64,000 nucleotides of DNA, from positions 1 through 64,000 of the forward strand of contig OZ059895.1 of the NCBI GenBank assembly GCA_964057225.1, in the 5' to 3' direction. Shown here piece after piece: positions 1 through 13,480 of this stretch (positions are counted from its first letter, which is position 1; the number at the start of each line of letters is the position of its first letter). Below the pieces are notes generated by a model that was given only the letters and a program-made list of their open reading frames with translations, was not told where the DNA came from and did not search any database. A program made the translations under genes and the position numbers. This DNA is from Auanema rhodensis. Lineage: Eukaryota > Nematoda > Chromadorea > Rhabditida > Rhabditidae.

Positions 1-520
1 TGAAGCGAGTTACATACAAGTGCACATCACGTGTACATTTAATTAGCATAAATTAAAGTTCACGTAAATTCAAAGTCATGGTTACCATGCACCAATATCA
101 ATAAAAATTTGTTTTTAGACTAATATGGACATGGGGAATCTAATTTTGAAAACCGCATCTCTTTATCTTTCACGTGAAGCGAGTTACATACCAAGTGCAC
201 ATCACGTGTACATTTAATTAGCATAAATTAAAGTTCACGTAAATTTCAAAGTCATGGTTACCATGCACCAATATCAATAAAAATTTGGTTTTAGACTAAT
301 ATGGACATGGGGAATCTAATTTTGAAAACCGCATCTCTTTATCTTTCACGTGAAGCGAGTTACATACCAAGTGCACATCACGTGTACATTTAATTAGCAT
401 AAATTAAAGTTCACGTAAATTTCAAAGTCATGGTTACCATGCACCAATACCAATAAAATTTGTTTTTCAGACTAATATGGACATGGGGAATCTAATTTTG
501 AAAACCGCATCTCTTTATCT

Positions 521-530
521 TTCACGTGAA
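521..530. other. Perfect 10-bp palindrome TTCACGTGAA at the monomer boundary
   Basis: TTCACGTGAA reads the same on both strands and recurs once per monomer, so about 350 times in the window; a few copies lose it (for example near 3515, 29602 and 31372). It contains CACGTG, the core bound by bHLH (E-box) and plant bZIP (G-box) proteins in many eukaryotes. Binding here is not shown. It is one of several dyad elements in the monomer and may instead matter as a small cruciform-prone site. The monomer phase used in this annotation starts four bases before its right end. Confidence 0.85.
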
Positions 531-552
531 GCGAGTTACATACCAAGTGCAC

Positions 553-560
553 ATCACGTG
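553..560 (+). other. ATCACGTG motif, second CACGTG of each monomer
   Basis: ATCACGTG lies 27-34 bases into the monomer, after a GTGCAC palindrome at 21-26. It fits the budding-yeast centromere element CDEI consensus RTCACRTG, bound by the bHLH protein Cbf1 (known for point centromeres). In an array of 176-bp monomers this is probably a coincidental CACGTG match, but the motif is kept in nearly all copies. The main allele, ATCGCGTG, recurs in one HOR position (monomer 5) and loses CACGTG there; ATCATGTG is seen once near 62437 and ATCACGTT at 10741 and 16710. Confidence 0.6.
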
Positions 561-564
561 TACA

Positions 565-584
565 TTTAATTAGCATAAATTAAA
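565..584. repeat. AT-rich inverted repeat, 7-bp arms and 6-nt spacer
   Basis: TTTAATT and its complement AATTAAA flank AGCATA, giving a possible small hairpin at monomer positions 39-58. The same segment is the target of both length-changing events in the array: the 21-bp duplication in 197-bp monomers covers positions 35-54, and the 8-bp duplication in 184-bp monomers covers about 38-46. That coincidence suggests replication slippage or hairpin-mediated expansion here. The dyad is seen directly; the mechanism is inference. Confidence 0.8.
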
Positions 585-604
585 GTTCACGTAAATTTCA
601 AAGT

Positions 605-617
605 CATGGTTACCATG
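605..617. repeat. 13-bp palindrome CATGGTTACCATG
   Basis: CATGGT and ACCATG are perfect reverse complements around a single T at monomer positions 79-91. The element abuts the most variable block of the monomer (91-95, GCACC/GAACC/GAAGC), so the final G of the palindrome is the first base of the variable block. Rare copies alter the stem, for example GGTTAAC near 12726, 13078 and 18877, GGTAAC near 21158 and TTATCATG near 47210. Confidence 0.75.
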
Positions 618-3600
618 CACCAATATCAATAAAAATTTGTTTTTAGACTAATATGGACATGGGGAATCTAATTTTGAAAACCGCATCTCTTTATCTTTCA
701 CGTGAAGCGAGTTACATACCAAGTGCACATCACGTGTACATTTAATTAGCATAAATTAAAGTTCACGTAAATTTCAAAGTCATGGTTACCATGCACCAAT
801 ATCAATAAAATTTGTTTTTAGACTAATATGGACATGGGGAATCTAATTTTGAAAACCGCATCTCTTTATCTTTCACGTGAAGCGAGTTACATACCAAGTG
901 CACATCACGTGTACATTTAATTAGCATAAATTAAAGTTCACGTAAATTTCAAAGTCATGGTTACCATGCACCAATATCAATAAAAATTTGTTTTTAGACT
1001 AATATGGACATGGGGAATCTAATTTTGAAAACCGCATCTCTTTATCTTTCACGTGAAGCGAGTTACATACCAAGTGCACATCACGTGTACATTTAATTAG
1101 CATAAATTAAAGTTCACGTAAATTTCAAAGTCATGGTTACCCATGCACCAATATCAATAAAAATTTGTTTTTAGACTAATATGGACATGGGGAATCTAAT
1201 TTTGAAAACCGCATCTCTTAATCTTTCACGTGAAGCGAGTTACATACCAAGTGCACATCACGTGTACATTTAATTAGCATAAATTAAAGTTCACGTAAAT
1301 TTCAAAGTCATGGTTACCATGCACCAATATCAATAAAAATTTGTTTTTAGACTAATATGGACATGGGGAATCTAATTTTGAAAACCGCATCTCTTTATCT
1401 TTCACGTGAAGCGAGTTACATACCAAGTGCACATCACGTGTACATTTAATTAGCATAAATTAAAGTTCACGTAAATTTCAAAGTCATGGTTACCATGCAC
1501 CAATATCAATAAAAATTTGTTTTTAGACTAATATGGACATGGGGAATCTAATTTTGAAAACCGCATCTCTTTATCTTTCACGTGAAGCGAGTTACATACC
1601 AAGTGCACATCACGTGTACATTTAATTAGCATAAATTAAAGTTCACGTAAATTTCAAAGTCATGGTTACCATGCACCAATATCAATAAAAATTTGTTTTT
1701 AGACTAATATGGACATGGGGAATCTAATTTTGAAAACCGCATCTCTTTATCTTTCACGTGAAGCGAGTTACATACCAAGTGCACATCACGTGTACATTTA
1801 ATTAGCATAAATTAAAGTTCACGTAAATTTCAAAGTCATGGTTACCATGCACCAATATCAATAAAAATTTGTTTTTAGACTAATATGGACATGGGGAATC
1901 TAATTTGAAAACCGCATCTCTTTATCTTTCACGTGAAGCGAGTTACATACCAAGTGCACATCACGTGTACATTTAATTAGCATAAATTAAAGTTCACGTA
2001 AATTTCAAAGTCATGGTTACCATGCACCAATATCAATAAAAATTTGTTTTTAGACTAATATGGACATGGGGAATCTAATTTGAAAAACCGCATCTCTTTA
2101 TCTTTCACGTGAAGCGAGTTACATACCAAGTGCACATCACGTGTACATTTAATTAGCATAAATTAAAGTTCACGTAAATTTCAAAGTCATGGTTACCATG
2201 CACCAATATCAATAAAAATTTGTTTTTAGACTAATATGGACATGGGGAATCTAATTTTGAAACCGCATCTCTTTATCTTTCACGTGAAGCGAGTTACATA
2301 CCAAGTGCACATCACGTGTACATTTAATTAGCATAAATTAAAGTTCACGTAAATTTCAAAGTCATGGTTACCATGCACCAATATCAATAAAAATTTGTTT
2401 TTAGACTAATATGGACATGGGGAATCTAATTTTGAAAACCGCATCTCTTTATCTTTCACGTGAAGCGAGTTACATACCAAGTGCACATCACGTGTACATT
2501 TAATTAGCATAAATTAAAGTTCACGTAAATTTCAAAGTCATGGTTACCATGCACCAATATCAATAAAAATTTGTTTTTAGACTAATATGGACATGGGGAA
2601 TCTAATTTTGAAAACCGCATCTCTTTATCTTTCACGTGAAGCGAGTTACATACCAAGTGCACATCACGTGTACATTTAATTAGCATAAATTAAAGTTCAC
2701 GTAAATTTCAAAGTCATGGTTACCATGCACCAATATCAATAAAAATTTGTTTTTAGACTAATATGGACATGGGGAATCTAATTTGAAAACCGCATCTCTT
2801 TATCTTTCACGTGAAGCGAGTTACATACCAAGTGCACATCACGTGTACATTTAATTAGCATAAATTAAAGTTCACGTAAATTTCAAAGTCATGGTTACCA
2901 TGCACCAATATCAATAAAAATTTGTTTTTAGACTAATATGGACATGGGGAATCTAATTTTGAAAACCGCATCTCTTTATCTTTCACGTGAAGCGAGTTAC
3001 ATACCAAGTGCACATCACGTGTACATTTAATTAGCATAAATTTAAAGTTCACGTAAATTTCAAAGTCATGGTTACCATGCACCAATATCAATAAAAATTT
3101 GTTTTTAGACTAATATGGACATGGGGAATCTAATTTTGAAACCGCATCTCTTTATCTTTCACGTGAAGCGAGTTACATACCAAGTGCACATCACGTGTAC
3201 ATTTAATTAGCATAAATTAAAGTTCACGTAAATTTCAAAGTCATGGTTACCATGCACCAATATCAATAAAAATTTGTTTTTAGACTAATATGGACATGGG
3301 GAATCTAATTTTGAAAACCGCATCTCTTTATCTTTCACGTGAAGCGAGTTACATACCAAGTGCACATCACGTGTACATTTAATTAGCATAAATTAAAGTT
3401 CACGTAAATTTCAAAGTCATGGTTACCATGCACCAATATCAATAAAAATTTGTTTTTAGACTAATATGGACATGGGGAATCTAATTTGAAAACCGCATCT
3501 CTTTATCTTTCACGTGAGCGAGTTACATACCAAGTGCACATCACGTGTACATTTAATTAGCATAAATTAAAGTTCACGTAAATTTCAAAGTCATGGTTAC

Positions 3601-6600
3601 CATGCACCAATATCAATAAAAATTTGTTTTTAGACTAATATGGACATGGGGAATCTAATTTTGAAAACCGCATCTCTTTATCTTTCACGTGAAGCGAGTT
3701 ACATACCAAGTGCACATCACGTGTACATTTAATTAGCATAAATTAAAGTTCACGTAAATTTCAAAGTCATGGTTACCATGCACCAATATCAATAAAAATT
3801 TGTTTTTAGACTAATATGGACATGGGGAATCTAATTTTGAAAACCGCATCTCTTTATCTTTCACGTGAAGCGAGTTACATACCAAGTGCACATCACGTGT
3901 ACATTTAATTAGCATAAATTAAAGTTCACGTAAATTTCAAAGTCATGGTTACCATGCACCAATATCAATAAAAATTTGTTTTTAGACTAATATGGACATG
4001 GGGAATCTAATTTTGAAACCGCATCTCTTTATCTTTCACGTGAAGCGAGTTACATACCAAGTGCACATCACGTGTACATTTAATTAGCATAAATTAAAGT
4101 TCACGTAAATTTCAAAGTCATGGTTACCATGCACCAATATCAATAAAAATTTGTTTTTAGACTAATATGGACATGGGGAATCTAATTTTGAGAACCGCAT
4201 CTCTTTATCTTTCACGTGAAGCGAGTTACATACCAAGTGCACATCACGTGTACATTTAATTAGCATAAATTAAAGTTCACGTAAATTTCAAAGTCATGGT
4301 TACCATGCACCAATATCAATAAAAATTTGTTTTTAGACTAATATGGACATGGGGAATCTAATTTTGAAAACCGCATCTCTTTATCTTTCACGTGAAGCGA
4401 GTTACATACCAAGTGCACATCACGTGTACATTTAATTAGCATAAATTAAAGTTCACGTAAATTTCAAAGTCATGGTTACCATGCACCAATATCAATAAAA
4501 ATTTGTTTTTAGACTAATATGGACATGGGGAATCTAATTTTGAAAACCGCATCTCTTTATCTTTCACGTGAAGCGAGTTACATACCAAGTGCACATCACG
4601 TGTACATTTAATTAGCATAAATTAAAGTTCACGTAAATTTCAAAGTCATGGTTACCATGCACCAATATCAATAAAAATTTGTTTTTAGACTAATATGGAC
4701 ATGGGGAATCTAATTTTGAAAACCGCATCTCTTTATCTTTCACGTGAAGCGAGTTACATACCAAGTGCACATCACGTGTACATTTAATTAGCATAAATTA
4801 AAGTTCACGTAAATTTCAAAGTCATGGTTACCATGCACCAATATCAATAAAAATTTGTTTTTAGACTAATATGGACATGGGGAATCTAATTTTGAAAACC
4901 GCATCTCTTTATCTTTCACGTGAAGCGAGTTACATACCAAGTGCACATCACGTGTACATTTAATTAGCATAAATTAAAGTTCACGTAAATTTCAAAGTCA
5001 TGGTTACCATGCACCAATATCAATAAAAATTTGTTTTTAGACTAATATGGACATGGGGAATCTAATTTTGAAAACCGCATCTCTTTATCTTTCACGTGAA
5101 GCGAGTTACATACCAAGTGCACATCACGTGTACATTTAATTAGCATAAATTAAAGTTCACGTAAATTTCAAAGTCATGGTTACCATGCACCAATATCAAT
5201 AAAAATTTGTTTTTAGACTAATATGGACATGGGGAATCTAATTTTGAAACCGCATCTCTTTATCTTTCACGTGAAGCGAGTTACATACCAAGTGCACATC
5301 ACGTGTACATTTAATTAGCATAAATTAAAGTTCACGTAAATTTCAAAGTCATGGTTACCATGCACCAATATCAATAAAAATTTGTTTTTAGACTAATATG
5401 GACATGGGGAATCTAATTTTGAAACCGCATCTCTTTATCTTTCACGTGAAGCGAGTACATACCAAGTGCACATCACGTGTACATTTAATTAGCATAAATT
5501 AAAGTTCACGTAAATTTCAAAGTCATGGTTACCATGCACCAATATCAATAAAAATTTGTTTTTAGACTAATATGGGACATGGGGAATCTAATTTTGAAAA
5601 CCGCATCTCTTTATCTTTCACGTGAAGCGAGTTACATACCAAGTGCACATCACGTGTACATTTAATTAGCATAAATTAAAGTTCACGTAAATTTCAAAGT
5701 CATGGTTACCATGCACCAATATCAATAAAAATTTGTTTTTAGACTAATATGGACATGGGGAATCTAATTTTGAAAACCGCATCTCTTTATCTTTCACGTG
5801 AAGCGAGTTACATACCAAGTGCACATCACGTGTACATTTAATTAGCATAAATTAAAGTTCACGTAAATTTCAAAGTCATGGTTACCATGCACCAATATCA
5901 ATAAAAATTTGTTTTTAGACTAATATGGACATGGGGAATCTAATTTGAAAACCGCATCTCTTTATCTTTCACGTGAAGCGAGTTACATACCAAGTGCACA
6001 TCACGTGTACATTTAATTAGCATAAATTAAAGTTCACGTAAATTTCAAAGTCATGGTTACCATGCACCAATATCAATAAAAATTTGTTTTTAGACTAATA
6101 TGGACATGGGGAATCTAATTTTGAAAACCGCATCTCTTTATCTTTCACGTGAAGCGAGTTACATACCAAGTGCACATCACGTGTACATTTAATTAGCATA
6201 AATTAAAGTTCACGTAAATTTCAAAGTCATGGTTACCATGCACCAATATCAATAAAAATTTGTTTTTAGACTAATATGGACATGGGGAATCTAATTTTGA
6301 AAACCGCATCTCTTTATCTTTCACGTGAAGCGAGTTACATACCAAGTGCACATCACGTGTACATTTAATTAGCATAAATTAAAGTTCACGTAAATTTCAA
6401 AGTCATGGTTACCATGCACCAATATCAATAAAAATTTGTTTTTAGACTAATATGGACATGGGGAATCTAATTTTGAGAACCGCATCTCTTTATCTTTCAC
6501 GTGAAGCGAGTTACATACCAAGTGCACATCACGTGTACATTTAATTAGCATAAATTAAAGTTCACGTAAATTTCAAAGTCATGGTTACCATGCACCAATA

Positions 6601-9600
6601 TCAATAAAATTTGTTTTTAGACTAATATGGACATGGGGAATCTAATTTTGAAAACCGCATCTCTTTATCTTTCACGTGAAGCGAGTTACATACCAAGTGC
6701 ACATCACGTGTACATTTAATTAGCATAAATTAAAGTTCACGTAAATTTCAAAGTCATGGTTACCATGCACCAATATCAATAAAAATTTGTTTTTAGACTA
6801 ATATGGACATGGGGAATCTAATTTTGAAAACCGCATCTCTTTATCTTTCACGTGAAGCGAGTTACATACCAAGTGCACATCACGTGTACATTTAATTAGC
6901 ATAAATTAAAGTTCACGTAAATTTCAAAGTCATGGTTACCATGCACCAATATCAATAAAAATTTGTTTTTAGACTAATATGGACATGGGGAATCTAATTT
7001 TGAAAACCGCATCTCTTTATCTTTCACGTGAAGCGAGTTACATACCAAGTGCACATCACGTGTACATTTAATTAGCATAAATTAAAGTTCACGTAAATTT
7101 CAAAGTCATGGTTACCATGCACCAATATCAATAAAAATTTGTTTTTAGACTAATATGGACATGGGGAATCTAATTTTGAAAACCGCATCTCTTTATCTTT
7201 CACGTGAAGCGAGTTACATACCAAGTGCACATCACGTGTACATTTAATTAGCATAAATTAAAGTTCACGTAAATTTCAAAGTCATGGTTACCATGCACCA
7301 ATATCAATAAAAATTTGTTTTTAGACTAATATGGACATGGGGAATCTAATTTTGAAAACCGCATCTCTTTATCTTTCACGTGAAGCGAGTTACATACCAA
7401 GTGCACATCACGTGTACATTTAATTAGCATAAATTAAAGTTCACGTAAATTTCAAAGTCATGGTTACCATGCACCAATATCAATAAAAATTTGTTTTTAG
7501 ACTAATATGGACATGGGGAATCTAATTTTGAAAACCGCATCTCTTTATCTTTCACGTGAAGCGAGTTACATACCAAGTGCACATCACGTGTACATTTAAT
7601 TAGCATAAATTAAAGTTCACGTAAATTTCAAAGTCATGGTTACCATGCACCAATATCAATAAAAATTTGTTTTTAGACTAATATGGACATGGGGAATCTA
7701 ATTTTGAAAACCGCATCTCTTTATCTTTCACGTGAAGCGAGTTACATACCAAGTGCACATCACGTGTACATTTAATTAGCATAAATTAAAGTTCACGTAA
7801 ATTTCAAAGTCATGGTTACCATGCACCAATATCAATAAAAATTTGTTTTTAGACTAATATGGACATGGGGAATCTAATTTTGAAAACCGCATCTCTTTAT
7901 CTTTCACGTGAAGCGAGTTACATACCAAGTGCACATCACGTGTACATTTAATTAGCATAAATTAAAGTTCACGTAAATTTCAAAGTCATGGTTACCATGC
8001 ACCAATATCAATAAAAATTTGTTTTTAGACTAATATGGACATGGGGAATCTAATTTTGAAAACCGCATCTCTTTATCTTTCACGTGAAGCGAGTTACATA
8101 CCAAGTGCACATCACGTGTACATTTAATTAGCATAAATTAAAGTTCACGTAAATTTCAAAGTCATGGTTACCATGCACCAATATCAATAAAAATTTGTTT
8201 TTAGACTAATATGGACATGGGGAATCTAATTTTGAAACCGCATCTCTTTATCTTTCACGTGAAGCGAGTTACATACCAAGTGCACATCACGTGTACATTT
8301 AATTAGCATAAATTAAAGTTCACGTAAATTTCAAAGTCATGGTTACCATGCACCAATATCAATAAAATTTGTTTTTAGACTAATATGGACATGGGGAATC
8401 TAATTTTGAAAACCGCATCTCTTTATCTTTCACGTGAAGCGAGTTACATACCAAGTGCACATCACGTGTACATTTAATTAGCATAAATTAAAGTTCACGT
8501 AAATTTCAAAGTCATGGTTACCATGCACCAATATCAATAAAAATTTGTTTTTAGACTAATATGGACATGGGGAATCTAATTTTGAAAACCGCATCTCTTT
8601 ATCTTTCACGTGAAGCGAGTTACATACCAAGTGCACATCACGTGTACATTTAATTAGCATAAATTAAAGTTCACGTAAATTTCAAAGTCATGGTTACCAT
8701 GCACCAATATCAATAAAAATTTGTTTTTAGACTAATATGGACATGGGGAATCTAATTTTGAAAACCGCATCTCTTTATCTTTCACGTGAAGCGAGTTACA
8801 TACCAAGTGCACATCACGTGTACATTTAATTAGCATAAATTAAAGTTCACGTAAATTTCAAAGTCATGGTTACCATGCACCAATATCAATAAAAATTTGT
8901 TTTTAGACTAATATGGACATGGGGAATCTAATTTTGAAACCGCATCTCTTTATCTTTCACGTGAAGCGAGTTACATACCAAGTGCACATCACGTGTACAT
9001 TTAATTAGCATAAATTAAAGTTCACGTAAATTTCAAAGTCATGGTTACCATGCACCAATATCAATAAAAATTTGTTTTTAGACTAATATGGACATGGGGA
9101 ATCTAATTTTGAAAACCGCATCTCTTTATCTTTCACGTGAAGCGAGTTACATACCAAGTGCACATCACGTGTACATTTAATTAGCATAAATTAAAGTTCA
9201 CGTAAATTTCAAAGTCATGGTTACCATGCACCAATATCAATAAAAATTGTTTTTAGACTAATATGGACATGGGGAATCTAATTTTGAAACCGCATCTCTT
9301 TATCTTTCACGTGAAGCGAGTTACATACCAAGTGCACATCACGTGTACATTTAATTAGCATAAATTAAAGTTCACGTAAATTTCAAAGTCATGGTTACCA
9401 TGCACCAATATCAATAAAAATTTGTTTTTAGACTAATATGGACATGGGGAATCTAATTTTGAAAACCGCATCTCTTTATCTTTCACGTGAAGCGAGTTAC
9501 ATACCAAGTGCACATCACGTGTACATTTAATTAGCATAAATTAAAGTTCACGTAAATTTCAAAGTCATGGTTACCATGCACCAATATCAATAAAAATTTG

Positions 9601-10069
9601 TTTTTAGACTAATATGGACATGGGGAATCTAATTTTGAAAACCGCATCTCTTTATCTTTCACGTGAAGCGAGTTACATACCAAGTGCACATCACGTGTAC
9701 ATTTAATTAGCATAAATTAAAGTTCACGTAAATTTCAAAGTCATGGTTACCATGCACCAATATCAATAAAAATTTGTTTTTAGACTAATATGGACATGGG
9801 GAATCTAATTTTGAAAACCGCATCTCTTATCTTTCACGTGAAGCGAGTTACATACCAAGTGCACATCACGTGTACATTTAATTAGCATAAATTAAAGTTC
9901 ACGTAAATTTCAAAGTCATGGTTACCATGCACCAATATCAATAAAAATTTGTTTTTAGACTAATATGGACATGGGGAATCTAATTTTGAAAACCGCATCT
10001 CTTTATCTTTCACGTGAAGCGAGTTACATACCAAGTGCACATCACGTGTACATTTAATTAGCATAAATT

Positions 10070-13000
10070 AAAGTTCACGTAAATTTCAAAGTCATGGTTA
10101 CCATGAACCAATATCAATAAAAATTTGTTTTTAGACTAATATGGACATGGGGAATCTAATTTGAGAAACCGCATCTTTTATCTTTCACGTGAAGCGAGTT
10201 ACATACCAAGTGCACATCACGTGTACATTTAATTAGCATAAATTAAAGTTCACGTAAATTTCAAAGTCATGGTACCATGCACCAATATCAATAAAAATTT
10301 GTTTTTAGACTAATATGGACATGGGGAATCTAATTTTGAAAACCGCATCTCTTTATCTTTCACGTGAAGCGAGTTACATACCAAGTGCACATCACGTGTA
10401 CATTTAATTAGCATAAATTAAAGTTCACGTAAATTTCAAAGTCATGGTTACCATGCACCAATATCAATAAAAATTTGTTTTTAGACTAATATGGACATGG
10501 GGAATCTAATTTTGAAAACCGCATCTCTTTATCTTTCACGTGAAGCGAGTTACATACCAAGTGCACATCACGTGTACATTTAATTAGCATAAATTAAAGT
10601 TCACGTAAATTTCAAAGTCATGGTTACCATGCACCAATATCAATAAAAATTTGTTTTTAGACTAATATGGACATGGGAATCTAATTTTGAAAACCGCATC
10701 TCTTTATCTTTCACGTGAAGCGAGTTACATACCAAGTGCACATCACGTTTACATTTAATTAGCATAAATTAAATTCACGTAAATTTCAAAGTCATGGTTA
10801 CCATGCACCAATATCAATAAAAATTTGTTTTTAGACTAATATGGACATGGGGAATCTAATTTTGAAAACCGCATCTCTTTATCTTTCACGTGAAGCGAGT
10901 TACATACCAAGTGCACATCACGTGTACATTTAATTAGCATAAATTAAAGTTCACGTAAATTTCAAAGTCATGGTTACCATGCACCAATATCAATAAAAAT
11001 TTGTTTTTAGACTAATATGGACATGGGGAATCTAATTTTGAAAACCGCATCTCTTTATCTTTCACGTGAAGCGAGTTACATACCAAGTGCACATCACGTG
11101 TACATTAATTAGCATAAATTAAAGTTCACGTAAATTTCAAAGTCATGGTTACCATGAACCAATATCAATAAAAATTTGTTTTTAGACTAATATGGACATG
11201 GGGAATCTAATTTGAGAACCGCATCTTTTTATCTTTCACGTGAAGCGAGTTACATACCAAGTGCACATCACGTGTACATTTAATTAGCATAAATTAAAGT
11301 TCACGTAAATTTCAAAGTCATGGTTACCATGCACCAATATCAATAAAAATTTGTTTTTAGACTAATATGGACATGGGGAATCTAATTTTGAAAACCGCAT
11401 CTCTTTATCTTCACGTGAAGCGAGTTACATACCAAGTGCACATCACGTGTACATTTAATTAGCATAAATTAAAGTTCACGTAAATTTCAAAGTCATGGTT
11501 ACCATGCACCAATATCAATAAAATTTGTTTTAGACTAATATGGACATGGGGAATCTAATTTTGAAAACCGCATCTCTTTATCTTTCACGTGAAGCGAGTT
11601 ACATACCAAGTGCACATCACGTGTACATTTAATTAGCATAAATTAAAGTTCACGTAAATTTCAAAGTCATGGTTACCATGCACCAATATCAATAAAAATT
11701 TGTTTTTAGACTAATATGGACATGGGAATCTAATTTTGAAAACGCATCTCTTTATCTTTCACGTGAAGCGAGTTACATACCAAGTGCACATCACGTGTAC
11801 ATTTAATTAGCATAAATTAAAGTTCACGTAAATTTCAAAGTCATGGTTACCATGCACCAATATCAATAAAAATTTGTTTTTAGACTAATATGGACATGGG
11901 GAATCTAATTTTGAAAACCGCATCTCTTTATCTTTCACGTGAAGCGAGTTACATACCAAGTGCACATCACGTGTACATTTAATTAGCATAAATTAAAGTT
12001 CACGTAAATTTCAAAGTCATGGTTACCATGAAGCAATATCAATAAAAATTTGTTTTTAGACTAATATGGACATGGGGAATCTAATTTTGAAAACCGCATC
12101 TCTTTATCTTTCACGTGAAGCGAGTTACATACCAAGTGCACATCACGTGTACATTTAATTAGCATAAATTAAAGTTCACGTAAAATTCAAAGTCATGGTT
12201 ACCATGCACCAATATCAATAAAAATTTGTTTTAGACTAATATGGACATGGGGAATCTAATTTTGAAAACCGCATCTCTTTATCTTTCACGTGAAGCGAGT
12301 TACATACCAAGTGCACATCACGTGTACATTTAATTAGCATAAATTAAAGTTCACGTAAATTTCAAAGTCATGGTTACCATGCACCAATATCAATAAAAAT
12401 TTGTTTTTAGACTAATATGGACATGGGGAATCTAATTTTGAAAACCGCATCTCTTTATCTTTCACGTGAAGCGAGTTACATACCAAGTGCACATCACGTG
12501 TACATTTAATTAGCTTAAATTAAAGTTCACGTAAATTTCAAAGTCATGGTTACCATGCACCAATATCAATAAAAATTTGTTTTTAGACTAATATGGACAT
12601 GGGAAATCTAATTTTGAAAACCGCATCTCTTTATCTTTCACGTGAAGCGAGTTACATACCAAGTGCACATCACGTGTACATTTAATTAGCATAAATTAAA
12701 GTTCACGTAAATTTCAAAGTCATGGTTAACATGAAGCAATATCAATAAAAATTTGTTTTTAGACTAATATGGACATGGGGAATCTAATTTTGAAAACCGC
12801 ATCTCTTTATCTTTCACGTGAAGCGAGTTACATACCAAGTGCACATCACGTGTACATTTAATTAGCTTAAATTAAAGTTCACGTAAATTTCAAAGTCATG
12901 GTTACCATGCACCAATATCAATAAAAATTTGTTTTTAGACTAATATGGACATGGGGAATCTAATTTTGAAAACCGCATCTCTTTATCTTTCACGTGAAGC

Positions 13001-13480
13001 GAGTTACATACCAAGTGCACATCACGTGTACATTTAATTAGCATAAATTAAAGTTCACGTAAATTTCAAAGTCATGGTTAACATGAAGCAATATCAATAA
13101 AAATTTGTTTTTAGACTAATATGGACATGGGGAATCTAATTTTGAAAACCGCATCTCTTTATCTTTCACGTGAAGCGAGTTACATACCAAGTGCACATCA
13201 CGTGTACATTTAATTAGCATAAATTAAAGTTCACGTAAAATTCAAAGTCATGGTTACCATGCACCAATATCAATAAAAATTTGTTTTTAGACTAATATGG
13301 ACATGGGGAATCTAATTTTGAAAACCGCATCTCTTTATCTTTCACGTGAAGCAAGTTACATACCAAGTGCACATCACGTGTACATTTAATTAGCATAAAT
13401 TAAAGTTCACGTAAATTTCAAAGTCATGGTTACCATGCACCAATATCAATAAAAATTTGTTTTTAGACTAATATGGACAT
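10070..13480. repeat. First copy of a 5.97-kb-spaced variant block in zone B
   Basis: The ordered markers GAACC with GAGAAACC (10105), ACGTTTACA (10741), GAACC with GAGAACC (11156), AGCTTAAAT (12513), GGGAAATCT (12601), GTTAACATG (13078) and GCAAGTTAC (13351) recur in the same order at 16073, 16710, 17127, 18489, 18578, 18877 and 19148. The offset is 5968-5977 for the first five and about 5797-5799 for the last two, so one copy gained or lost a monomer. Edges are approximate. Confidence 0.7.

Larger units (their letters stand above)
527..702. repeat. Representative intact 176-bp consensus monomer
   Basis: This copy equals the commonest sequence at every position I checked and serves as the reference phase. 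Map in monomer coordinates: CACGTG at 29-34 (with AT before it); AT-rich inverted repeat, arms 39-45 and 52-58; variable block GCACC/GAACC/GAAGC at 91-95; A and T runs at 105-118 (site of the TTTGTTTTTAG / TTTGTTGTTAG / TTGGTTTTTAG alleles); GGGG at 135-138; AACCGCATC at 153-161 (allele AATCGC); palindrome TTCACGTGAA spanning 171-176 and 1-4 of the next copy. Near-palindrome CATGGTTACCATG lies at 79-91. CpG occurs five times, twice within CACGTG. No CENP-B box (the TTCG core followed by CGGG) is present on either strand. Confidence 0.95.
1..10014. repeat. Zone A: 57 near-identical monomers with homopolymer-length noise
   Basis: Almost all copies are the GCACC type with very few substitutions (for example near 448, 1216, 3040, 4191 and 6476). 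Against that uniformity there are many single-base deletions, mostly in runs: TTTTG to TTTG, AAAACC to AAACC, five As to four, CACGTGAAG to CACGTGAG near 3515 and GTTAC to GTAC near 5455. The net length is 18 bp short of 57 full units. Low substitution and frequent run-length change are either very recent homogenisation plus slippage or a consensus-quality effect in the assembly. The first monomer (1-174) lacks two bases. No HOR is visible at this divergence. Confidence 0.9.
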
